From Hydrogenophaga taeniospiralis (GTDB lineage: Bacteria; Pseudomonadota; Gammaproteobacteria; Burkholderiales; Burkholderiaceae_C), in assembly GCF_020510445.1 (NCBI RefSeq), contig NZ_JAHBAG010000001.1:906501-970500 (forward strand): 64,000 nt of DNA. Reading direction: 5' to 3'. Of the stretch, positions 56,917 through 64,000 are shown piece after piece. Position numbers and translations under genes: made by a program. Position 1 is the stretch's first letter. Every line of letters begins with the position of its first letter. The notes under the pieces are model-generated. The model searched no databases. It saw only the letters and a program-made list of their open reading frames with translations, and was not told where the DNA came from.

Positions 56917-59900
56917 ATGAACTCCTCTCAAGAACTCTCTGTTGTCGAGAAGCTCGGCTTCTCCGGCTCCGTGGCGCGGGCCTTCCAGGCCAACGCCATC
57001 ACGCCGCTGCTGGCGCTGGTCGCGCTGCTGTTGGGCCTGTTCGCCGTGCTGGTCACGCCGCGCGAGGAAGAGCCGCAGATCAACGTGACCATGGCCAACG
57101 TGATCATCCCCTTCCCCGGCGCATCGAGTGCCGACGTGGAGAAGATGGTCGCCGCGCCGGCCGAACACGTGCTCTCGCAGATCCAGGGCATCGAACACAG
57201 CTATTCGGTGGCGCGCCCAGGCGTGGCGGTGCTGACGGTGCAGTTCCAGGTCGGCGTGCCGCGCACCGAGGCGCTGGTGCGCCTGTACGACGTGCTCAAC
57301 GCCAACCAGGACTGGCTGCCCCAGGGCCTGGGCGTGCTCAGCCCCATCGTCAAGCCCAAGGGCATCGACGACGTGCCGGTGCTCGCGGCCACGCTGTGGA
57401 CGAAAGACGCACAGAGCGCGATGGACCTGGAGCGGGTGGCGCACGCGGTGGAAACCGAGCTCAAGCGCGTGCCGGGCACGCGCGAGGTGGTCACCATCGG
57501 CGGCCCCGGCCGTGCGGTGCACGTGTGGCTGGAGCCGGCCCGGCTGCGCGAGCGCGGCGTGAGCGTGCAGGCGCTGCAGGGCGCGATCGCCTCGGCCAAT
57601 CAGGCCATGCCCTCGGGTTCGGTGGTCAACCCCAGCCCCGCCGCGGGCGAGCCCGGCATGCTGTCGGTGGAGACCGGCGAGTTCCTGCAGAACGCCCAGG
57701 ACGTGGGTGACATCGTGGTCGGCGTGAACAACGGGCGACCCATCTATCTGCGCGAAGTGGCGCGGGTGGAAGCCGGCGCGCAGCTGCCGCAGCGCTACGT
57801 GTGGTTCACGCCCGGCGCCGCCGACGCGGCCCACGCCGGCCAACAAGGCCAGAACCACCCGGCCGTGACCATCACCGTGACCAAGAAGCCCGGCGAGAAC
57901 GCGGTTGACGTGGCCGCCGGCGTGCGCGAGCGGCTGGACAACCTGAAAAACACGGTGATCCCGGACGAGGTGGAAGTCGCCATCACGCGCGACTACGGCG
58001 AAACCGCCGCGGCCAAGGCCAACAAGCTGATCCAGAAGCTCATCTTCGCCACCGGCAGCGTGATCGTCCTGGTGGGGCTGGCGCTGGGCCGGCGCGAGGC
58101 CATCATCGTCGGCGCGGCGGTGATCCTCACGCTCACCGCCACGCTGTTCGCCAGCTGGGCCTGGGGCTTCACGCTCAACCGCGTCTCGCTGTTCGCGCTC
58201 ATCTTCTCCATCGGCATCCTGGTGGACGACGCCATCGTGGTGGTGGAAAACATCCACCGCCACCGCATGCTCACGCCGCACGATCCGCTCACGGTGATCA
58301 TCCCGCGCGCGGTCGACGAAGTGGGCGGCCCCACCATCCTCGCCACCTTCACCGTCATCGCGGCGTTGCTGCCCATGGCCTTCGTGACCGGTCTGATGGG
58401 CCCGTACATGAGCCCGATCCCGATCAACGCGAGCATGGGCATGGCGATCTCGCTGGCCATCGCCTTCACCGTCACGCCCTGGCTCGCACTCAAATTGACC
58501 AAGACCGGTGAAGGCCACGCCGCCCACGGCCCCGGCAAGATCACGCGCACGCTGCAAAGCACTTTCACGCGCATCCTCACGCCGCTGCTGCAGAGTGCCA
58601 AGAAGCGCTGGCTGCTGGCCGCCGGCATCGCCGGGGCGCTGCTGCTCTCGGTGAGCCTGGCGCTGGTGCCCAGCTCCTTCGTGGGCGTGGTGCTCAAGAT
58701 GCTGCCCTTCGACAACAAGAGCGAGTACCAGGTGGTGGTGGACATGCCCGCCGGCACGCCGCTCGAAGGCACCACCGCCGCGCTGCAGGACATGACGGCC
58801 TACCTCACCGCCCAGCCCGAGGTGGCCAATGTGCAGGGCTACGCCGGCACCGCCAGCCCCATCACCTTCAACGGTCTGGTGCGCCAGTACTACCTGCGCG
58901 CCGAAGCCGAAGGCGGCGACCTGCAGGTGAACCTGATCGACGCGCACGCCCGCAGCGAACAGAGCCACGCCATCGCGCAGCGCCACCGCCCCGCGCTGGA
59001 GCAGATCGCGGCCACCCACGGCGCGCGCGTGAAGGTGGTGGAAGTGCCGCCCGGCCCGCCGGTGATGTCGCCCATCGTCGCCGAGGTCTATGGCCCCGAC
59101 CAGGCGGGCCGCGCCGAACTCGCGCAGCGCGTGGCCCAGGCCTACCAGGCCACGCCCGACATCGTCGGCGTGGACACCTCGCTCAAGGAACACGCGCCGC
59201 GCGCCTTCCTGCGCATCCAGCGCCAGCGCGCCGAGTCGCTGGGCATTCCGGTGCAGGTGATCGCGCAGACCGTGTACGCCGCGCTCTCGGGCTCGGACGC
59301 GGCCTACCTGCACGACGGCCACGCCAAGTTCGCGGTGCCGGTGCGGCTGCAGTTGCCGCTGGACCAGCAGGTCGGCCTCGATGCGTTGCTGGCCTTGCCC
59401 CTGAAGGCGGCCAACGGCGCCATGGTGCCGCTCTCCGAGCTGGTGACGGTGGAGCGCGGCGTGATCGACCAGCCGCGCTACACCAAAGACATGCTGCCCG
59501 TGACCTATGTGTTCGGCGACATGGCGGGCTCGCTGGACTCGCCGCTCTACGGTCTGTTCGGCATCCGCTCGTCCATGGACAAAGCCGCGCTGCCCAACAC
59601 CGGCGAACTGGGCGAGTACTGGATCAGCCAGCCCCAGGACCCGTACCGCCAGTACGCGGTGAAGTGGGACGGCGAGTGGCAGATCACCTTCGAGACCTTC
59701 CGCGACATGGGCGCGGCCTACGGCGTCGGCCTGATCCTGATCTACCTGCTGGTGGTGGCGCAGTTCAAGAGCTACCTCACGCCGCTGATCATCATGGCGC
59801 CGATCCCGCTGACCATCATCGGCGTCATGCCGGGCCACGCCCTGCTGAACGCGCAGTACACGGCGACCAGCATGATCGGCATGATCGCGCTGGCCGGCAT

Positions 59901-60180
59901 CATCGTGCGCAACTCCATCCTGCTGGTGGACTTCATCGAGCTGGAAACGAAGCGCGGCGTGCCCTTTGCCGAAGCCGTGGTGCAGTCCGCCGCGGTGCGC
60001 GCCCAGCCGATCGCGCTGACCGGCCTGGCCGCCATGATGGGCGCCTTCTTCATCCTCGACGACCCGATCTTCAACGGCCTGGCCGTGTCGCTGATCTTCG
60101 GTATCGCGGTGTCCACGCTGCTCACGCTGGTGGTGATCCCGGTGTTGTATTACGCGGTGTACCGCCGGAGGTTCGGATGA
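56917..60180 (+). CDS. RND efflux permease
   Basis: Inner-membrane proton-driven pump of 1087 residues with the AcrB layout: first helix (about 28-48), large periplasmic loop, helix 4 with GILVDDAIVVVEN carrying the two proton-relay Asp, a second periplasmic loop and a final helix bundle. It is a drug/HAE-like rather than clear metal-type RND pump by sequence, but the substrate is not known. The start at 56917 (MNSSQEL) is preferred over 56872, which overlaps the repeat. Confidence 0.92.
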   Translation: MNSSQELSVVEKLGFSGSVARAFQANAITPLLALVALLLGLFAVLVTPREEEPQINVTMANVIIPFPGASSADVEKMVAAPAEHVLSQIQGIEHSYSVARPGVAVLTVQFQVGVPRTEALVRLYDVLNANQDWLPQGLGVLSPIVKPKGIDDVPVLAATLWTKDAQSAMDLERVAHAVETELKRVPGTREVVTIGGPGRAVHVWLEPARLRERGVSVQALQGAIASANQAMPSGSVVNPSPAAGEPGMLSVETGEFLQNAQDVGDIVVGVNNGRPIYLREVARVEAGAQLPQRYVWFTPGAADAAHAGQQGQNHPAVTITVTKKPGENAVDVAAGVRERLDNLKNTVIPDEVEVAITRDYGETAAAKANKLIQKLIFATGSVIVLVGLALGRREAIIVGAAVILTLTATLFASWAWGFTLNRVSLFALIFSIGILVDDAIVVVENIHRHRMLTPHDPLTVIIPRAVDEVGGPTILATFTVIAALLPMAFVTGLMGPYMSPIPINASMGMAISLAIAFTVTPWLALKLTKTGEGHAAHGPGKITRTLQSTFTRILTPLLQSAKKRWLLAAGIAGALLLSVSLALVPSSFVGVVLKMLPFDNKSEYQVVVDMPAGTPLEGTTAALQDMTAYLTAQPEVANVQGYAGTASPITFNGLVRQYYLRAEAEGGDLQVNLIDAHARSEQSHAIAQRHRPALEQIAATHGARVKVVEVPPGPPVMSPIVAEVYGPDQAGRAELAQRVAQAYQATPDIVGVDTSLKEHAPRAFLRIQRQRAESLGIPVQVIAQTVYAALSGSDAAYLHDGHAKFAVPVRLQLPLDQQVGLDALLALPLKAANGAMVPLSELVTVERGVIDQPRYTKDMLPVTYVFGDMAGSLDSPLYGLFGIRSSMDKAALPNTGELGEYWISQPQDPYRQYAVKWDGEWQITFETFRDMGAAYGVGLILIYLLVVAQFKSYLTPLIIMAPIPLTIIGVMPGHALLNAQYTATSMIGMIALAGIIVRNSILLVDFIELETKRGVPFAEAVVQSAAVRAQPIALTGLAAMMGAFFILDDPIFNGLAVSLIFGIAVSTLLTLVVIPVLYYAVYRRRFG

Positions 60181-60270
60181 CCCCCCTGCGCCGCTTCGCG
60201 TCTTCCCCCGGAGGGGACGCACCTTGTGGCCCGGCAAAGCCGGTTCCACGGGTGCCCTGGTGGGACGCAC
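60179..60270. repeat. Intergenic repeat family, copy G
   Basis: Begins at the pump stop codon: CGCCGCTTCGCGTC, CCCCCGGAGGGG, CCGGCAAAGCCGG and GGGTGCCCTGG. Confidence 0.6.
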
Positions 60271-60320
60271 GTGCTCTGGCCAGGCTTTCTTTTCTGTTGG
60301 TGTTTTCTTAGGAGTTTGAA

Positions 60321-60560
60321 ATGACTGTTGAACGTTACATCCGCGTCATGGCCGGTTTTTTTGTCATGTTGTCGCTGGCCCTGGGCATCGAGGGCAGCCC
60401 GATTTTTGTCAGCCCCTGGTTCCTGGCCTTCACCGGCTTCGTCGGCTTCAACCTGTTCCAGTCCGGCTTCACCGGCTTCTGCCCGCCCGGCATCCTGCTG
60501 CGCAAGCTCGGCGTGCCCGAAGGCAACGGCGGCTCGTGCGGCACGGGCAAGTGCAACTGA
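60321..60560 (+). CDS. DUF2892 (YgaP transmembrane-like) protein
   Basis: Small membrane protein of 79 residues: MTVERYIRVMAGFFVMLSLA, a second hydrophobic helix, then SGFTGFCPPGILLRKLG. This is DUF2892, the membrane part often fused to rhodanese in YgaP. The tail has three further Cys (GGSCGTGKCN). Linked to sulfur or metal stress in other bacteria. AGGAGTTTGAA is the ribosome site. Confidence 0.87.
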   Translation: MTVERYIRVMAGFFVMLSLALGIEGSPIFVSPWFLAFTGFVGFNLFQSGFTGFCPPGILLRKLGVPEGNGGSCGTGKCN

Positions 60561-60605
60561 ATACCATCCTCTGAACGCCGGCCCCCGCCCGGCCAAGGAA
60601 CACCC

Positions 60606-61655
60606 ATGAGCAGCCCCACCCCCCTGAAATTCCTCATGCCCGGCTGGTTCGCCCTGGTCATGGGCCTGTGCGGCCTGGCGCTGGCCTGGCACCGCGCGCA
60701 CGGCGTGCTGGGCGACATGGCCAGCGGCGTCGCGCTGGTGGTCGGCGCGCTCGCGCTGCTGGTGTTCCTCGCGTTGCTGGTGGCTTCGCTGCTGCGCATC
60801 TCGCGTTACCCCGCCGCGCTGGCCGAGGACCTCAAGCACCCGGTGCGCCACGCCTTCGTGGCCGCGTTCCCGGTGTCGCTGCTGCTGCTGGCCACGGTGG
60901 GCGTGGCCCTGGGGGGCGCAGAGGGCGGCCTGGCCCCGCTCTGGCGCGTGCTCTGGTGGGCGGGCAGCCTCACCCAGCTCTGGGCCACGCTGTGGGTGCT
61001 GAGCCGCTGGATCTCGCCGGCCGCCGCGGCCCAGCCCGGCCAGGGCCTGGGCAACACGGGACTGTGGCCGTCGGTCACGCCGGTGCTGCTGATCCCGGTG
61101 GTGGGCAACGTGCTCGCGCCGCTGGCGGGTCTGCCGCTGGGCATCGACGGCTGGTCGGCCGCGCAGATGGGCATCGGTGCGTTCTTCTGGCCGGTGGTGC
61201 TGACGCTGGTGCTGGCGCGGCGCCTGGCCCACAGCCCGCTGCCCGAGCGCGTGTTGCCGGCCTGGTTCATCACCATCGCGCCGCCCGCCGTGATCGGCCT
61301 GGTGCTGATCCAGATGCAGGCGCCGGTGGCGGCGGTGCAGGCGCTCTGGGGCGTGGCGCTGTTCTTCGTGTTGTGGCTGCTGCCGGTCGTGCGCCGCATC
61401 GCCGGCCAGCCTTTCGGCGTGCCGTTCTGGGCGCTGTCCTTCCCGTTCGCCGCCTTCACCACGCTCACCCTGCGCCTGGCCGAACTGCAGCCCGACAGCG
61501 CCTGGCACGGCGTGCTGCAGACCGCCGGCGTGCTGCTGCTCGCGTCCACCACCATGACCGTGCTCTGGCTCAGCTTCGCCACCGTGCGCGGCCTGCGCGA
61601 AGGCTCGCTGCTGGCACCCGAGCCGGTGGCCAACATCATCCCCGCGTCGGCCTGA
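60606..61655 (+). CDS. TehA/SLAC1-type (TDT) anion transporter
   Basis: Membrane protein of 349 residues with about ten helices, FLMPGWFALVMGLCGLALAW at the N-terminus and the pore-helix-like repeats of TDT/SLAC1 carriers (tellurite, dicarboxylate, sulfite). In this operon, with a CsoR-family regulator and a DUF2892 protein, export of a sulfur or metalloid oxyanion is plausible but not shown. Confidence 0.82.
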   Translation: MSSPTPLKFLMPGWFALVMGLCGLALAWHRAHGVLGDMASGVALVVGALALLVFLALLVASLLRISRYPAALAEDLKHPVRHAFVAAFPVSLLLLATVGVALGGAEGGLAPLWRVLWWAGSLTQLWATLWVLSRWISPAAAAQPGQGLGNTGLWPSVTPVLLIPVVGNVLAPLAGLPLGIDGWSAAQMGIGAFFWPVVLTLVLARRLAHSPLPERVLPAWFITIAPPAVIGLVLIQMQAPVAAVQALWGVALFFVLWLLPVVRRIAGQPFGVPFWALSFPFAAFTTLTLRLAELQPDSAWHGVLQTAGVLLLASTTMTVLWLSFATVRGLREGSLLAPEPVANIIPASA

Positions 61656-61675
61656 GCGGCCGAACGCGCGAGACC

Positions 61676-61984
61676 ATGAGCGACGACGCCGCTGCCGCCC
61701 CCGGCCCCCAGCCGCTGCCCAGCGAGCGCAAGGCCGAGCTGATGCACCGCCTGCGCCGGGCCGAGGGCCAGGTGCGCGGGCTGCAGAAGCTGCTGGAAGA
61801 GGGCGCCGACTGCGCCAAGATCGCGCAGCAGCTGCTCGCCACGCGCCACGCGCTCGACAGCACTTTCGTGCGGCTCAACCTGTCGCTGGCCGAGCAGGAA
61901 CTGGCCGCCGGCGCGGGCGGTTCGTCGCAGGCGGTGAGCGAGGTGCTGGACCGGCTGCAGCACAAGCTTGGTCGGGCGAGGTAG
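61676..61984 (+). CDS. CsoR/FrmR-family repressor with a single cysteine
   Basis: All-helical DUF156 repressor of 102 residues: RKAELMHRLRRAEGQVRGL, then ADCAKIAQQLLATRHALDST. Cys46 aligns with the first Cys of CsoR, but the positions of the His and second Cys (25 and 29 residues later) are Leu71 and Glu75. Copper sensing as in CsoR and di-Cys persulfide sensing as in CstR are therefore unlikely. It is the last gene of the operon and the likely binder of the 55552-55565 palindrome. Confidence 0.87.
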   Translation: MSDDAAAAPGPQPLPSERKAELMHRLRRAEGQVRGLQKLLEEGADCAKIAQQLLATRHALDSTFVRLNLSLAEQELAAGAGGSSQAVSEVLDRLQHKLGRAR

Positions 61985-62078
61985 CCCCACCCCCGCCGCG
62001 CTGCGCGCGACCCCCTCAAGGGGGCAACGCCTGCGGCCTGGCGGAGCCAGTTCCGCGGCGTTCTGGGTTGGGGCTCCC
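61984..62078. repeat. Intergenic repeat family, copy H
   Basis: CCGCGCTGCGCGCG, CCCCCTCAAGGGGG and CTGGCGGAGCCAG, then GCGTTCTGGGTTGGGGC; overlaps the end of the repressor gene. Confidence 0.6.
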
Positions 62079-62175
62079 GCGCCCCGGAGGCGTACGGCAG
62101 AGTGCGGGGTTGTTGTTGAACAGCTTTGCCTGCAGTGCAGGCAATCGGCGGCGGGTGGGCCGGAATAATCGGCGC

Positions 62176-62937
62176 ATGGACTTTCTGACTGCCTCGCCTT
62201 TGCTTGCCGCCGCCGCGTTTGCCGCCGGCGTGCTCAACGCCATCGCCGGCGGGGGCAGTTTCCTCACCTTTCCCGCGCTGGTGTTCACGGGCGTGCCGCC
62301 CATCGTGGCCAACGCCACCAGCGCGCTCGCGGTCAGTCCCGGCTACCTGGGCAGCACGCTGGGTTTCCGGCCCGAGCTGCGCGCGCTGCCGGCGCGGCGC
62401 CTGCGGCGCGAGATGGCCATTTCGGCGCTGGGCGGCGTGGCCGGTGCGCTGTTGCTGCTGGTCACGCCCGCGAAGCTGTTTGCCGGCATCGTGCCCTGGC
62501 TGCTGCTGTTCGCCACCGCGCTGTTCGCGGCCGGCCCGGCGATCGCCCGGCGCGCTGCGCTGGCCCCGCACGACGGCCAGGGCCGGGCGGGCTGGCGCGA
62601 GCCCGCGCTGCTGGGCGTGGCCATCTATGGCGGCTACTTCAACGGCGGGCTGGGCATCCTGCTCATGGCGCTCTACACGGTGGCCGGCGAGTCGCGGCTG
62701 AACACCGTCAACGCGCTGAAGAACCTCAACTCGCTGGTGCTGTCCTGGCTGTCGGTGGCGGCCTTCGTCATCGCCGGCGCCATCGCCTGGAAAGAAGGCC
62801 TGCTCATGATGGTGGCCGCCACGGCGGGCGGCTACTTTGGCGCGCGCTGGTCCCGCCGGCTGCCCGCGCCGTGGGTGCGCCTGGGCGTGATCGCCGTGGG
62901 CCTGGTGATGAGCGCGCTGTTTTTCGCGCGCGCCTGA
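62176..62937 (+). CDS. TauE/SafE-family permease
   Basis: Membrane protein of 253 residues with duplicated halves: GVLNAIAGGGSFLTFPALVF in the first and YGGYFNGGLGILLMALYTV in the second, the two re-entrant motifs of TauE/SafE sulfite/organosulfonate exporters. It lies after the repressor gene and copy H of the repeat, so it may or may not share the operon promoter. Confidence 0.88.
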   Translation: MDFLTASPLLAAAAFAAGVLNAIAGGGSFLTFPALVFTGVPPIVANATSALAVSPGYLGSTLGFRPELRALPARRLRREMAISALGGVAGALLLLVTPAKLFAGIVPWLLLFATALFAAGPAIARRAALAPHDGQGRAGWREPALLGVAIYGGYFNGGLGILLMALYTVAGESRLNTVNALKNLNSLVLSWLSVAAFVIAGAIAWKEGLLMMVAATAGGYFGARWSRRLPAPWVRLGVIAVGLVMSALFFARA

Positions 62938-63001
62938 CCGGCGCCCTGGCGCGCACACAGGGGCGGCTCCACAGATCAAGCCGCCGATGGCCAGGCGATT
63001 C

Positions 63002-63391
63002 TCACAGCCGCACCGGCCGGCGCCAGCGGGCGCTGAGCGCGTCGATCAGCGCGATCTCGCCACTGGCCAGATGGCCGTCGGCCAGCATCAGCGCCTCGCA
63101 CTGCTGCACGATCAGGTCCTGCAGGGTCGGGTCGGTGACCTCGGCCATGAGCCGCGCCCGCGTCGCGTCGTCCACCATGCCGGTCCAGACGCCGCCGCTG
63201 GCCTGCAGCAGCTCCTGGCAGAAGCGGTCGATCACGGCCTGGAACGCCTCGGCGCTGAGCCCCAGGCGCTGCGCTGCGTCGAGCCGGGCCAGCGCCTGCA
63301 GCTCGCTCAGGGCGTACTGGCCGTCGGACACCAGGGCCATCGCCACCAGGCGGGCCGCGGCCTGCGGGCTGTTCGTGCGGTAGGTCTGCAT
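63002..63391 (-). CDS. TerB-like protein
   Basis: Helical protein of 129 residues: AARLVAMALVSDGQYALSEL and EALMLADGHLASGEIALIDA are the paired acidic helix motifs of TerB/DjlA-type metal-binding domains. Linked to tellurite resistance in other species; no other ter genes are here. An ATG at 63403 adds four residues. Confidence 0.75.
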   Translation of the reverse strand: MQTYRTNSPQAAARLVAMALVSDGQYALSELQALARLDAAQRLGLSAEAFQAVIDRFCQELLQASGGVWTGMVDDATRARLMAEVTDPTLQDLIVQQCEALMLADGHLASGEIALIDALSARWRRPVRL

Positions 63392-63448
63392 GGAGGTCTC
63401 CATATCTCTATATATATGTGTGCCTTCCAGGGAAGAGTCCGCTCGGGC

Positions 63449-64000
63449 TCAGTCGTTCCCGCCGATGCCCGTGAGGCCGAGCAGGCTGGTGAACAGGTTG
63501 AAGGCCGAGACGAGCAGGCCCACCGTGGCCAGCACGTAATTGGTCTCGCCGCCGTTCACGATGCGGCTGGTTTCGAACAGGATCAGGCCCGCCGAGAGCA
63601 GCGCCACCAGGCCCGACACGGCCATCGCCAGCGCCGGCATCTGGAAGAAATACGCACCCACGGCCAGCACCAGCGCGATCACCATGCCGGCGAACAGGAA
63701 GCCGCCCATGAAGCTGAAGTCGCGCCGCGTGGTCAGCACGTAGGCCGACAGCGCCACGAAGCTGGCCCCCGTGGCGCCGAGCGCGGCCACGATGGTGCCC
63801 GCGCCGCCGGGCAGGGCCAGCGTGTGCGAGAGCAGCGGCCCGAGCGTGTAGCCCATGAAGCCGGTGAGCGCGAACACCGCGGGCAGCGCCCAGCCGCTGT
63901 TCTGCAGCTTGTGCACCGCGAACAGCAGGCCGAAATAGCCCACCAGCGTGATCACGAGGCCGGGCGCGGGCCAGCTGCCGGCCACGGCCAGCGCGGCCAC
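63449..64000 (-). CDS. BI-1/YccA family membrane protein (partial)
   Basis: C-terminal 183 residues of a Bax inhibitor-1/YccA-like protein; the start lies beyond the window edge. Six or seven hydrophobic helices are visible, with FALTGFMGYTLGPLLSHTLA, FETSRIVNGGETNYVLATV (the conserved YDTQ-like region) and the final FNLFTSLLGLTGIGGND. YccA homologues interact with FtsH. Confidence 0.9.
   Translation of the reverse strand: MAALAVAGSWPAPGLVITLVGYFGLLFAVHKLQNSGWALPAVFALTGFMGYTLGPLLSHTLALPGGAGTIVAALGATGASFVALSAYVLTTRRDFSFMGGFLFAGMVIALVLAVGAYFFQMPALAMAVSGLVALLSAGLILFETSRIVNGGETNYVLATVGLLVSAFNLFTSLLGLTGIGGND

Noticed and set aside
55576..60270. A similar antisense frame of over 1500 codons across the RND genes
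   Set aside because: Same reason; the plus-strand genes are conserved families with ribosome sites.

Overview
The window is a high-GC chromosomal segment of a betaproteobacterium, most likely family Comamonadaceae (Burkholderiales). The signs are GC-skewed codon use throughout, a PII-amtB pair behind a sigma54/NtrC promoter, a methionine synthase whose first half is encoded elsewhere and which carries an SAH riboswitch, an lplT...alr order, and a family of intergenic repeats containing pieces such as CGCCGCTTCGCG. No rRNA, tRNA, CRISPR array, transposase-bearing IS, prophage or integrase was found. The taxonomic call is inference.

Layout. 0-6.3 kb: a soluble PAS histidine kinase and a NarL-type response regulator precede a cyanate-type ABC transporter, cyanase and an NTF2-like protein. 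6.3-14.2 kb: a VapBC-type toxin-antitoxin pair, two pirins, an RlmN-like radical SAM enzyme, a divergent LysR/MFS pair, a HIT-like protein, and a catalytically degenerate DNA-methyltransferase-like protein divergent from a small HTH regulator. 14.4-18.6 kb: a minus-strand operon of sulfurtransferase, OsmC, acyl-CoA-dehydrogenase-like flavoprotein and rubredoxin-fused reductase. 19.0-20.5 kb: three lower-GC promoterless genes separated by attC-like sites, i.e. integron cassettes without an integrase. 20.6-31.2 kb: a NifA-like activator, metH, a pair of paralogous zinc-ribbon membrane proteins, housekeeping genes and comM. 31.2-38.5 kb: glnK-amtB, then glcE and glcF separated by an antitoxin and a pentapeptide-repeat protein. 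38.6-42.9 kb: small accessory genes (DUF3597, CidA/LrgB, VOC, EVE, GFA-like, WYL regulator).

42.9-48.2 kb is the most unusual locus. It is a compact minus-strand cluster of eight genes: a winged-helix-like protein, an MglA/CvnD-type GTPase, an ABC ATPase fused to a dual-specificity phosphatase, two Roadblock proteins, a ferredoxin/FNR-barrel/globin/zinc-ribbon fusion, a winged-helix plus Roadblock-like protein, and another Roadblock protein. The parts resemble actinobacterial conservons (Roadblock + DUF742 + small GTPase), but the phosphatase-ABC and globin-ferredoxin fusions and the lack of a histidine kinase are different. I propose it as a redox- or gas-responsive GTPase switch of unknown output.

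48.6-64 kb: glutathione peroxidase, a pseudo-receiver protein, lplT, two unknown genes (one with an ISL3-transposase-like N-terminus), alr, then an operon behind a near-consensus sigma70 promoter overlaid by a perfect CCCCTAGGGG palindrome. That operon encodes an RND adaptor and pump, a DUF2892 protein, a TehA/SLAC1-type transporter and a single-Cys CsoR/FrmR-family repressor. A TauE/SafE permease, a TerB-like protein and a truncated BI-1/YccA gene end the window.
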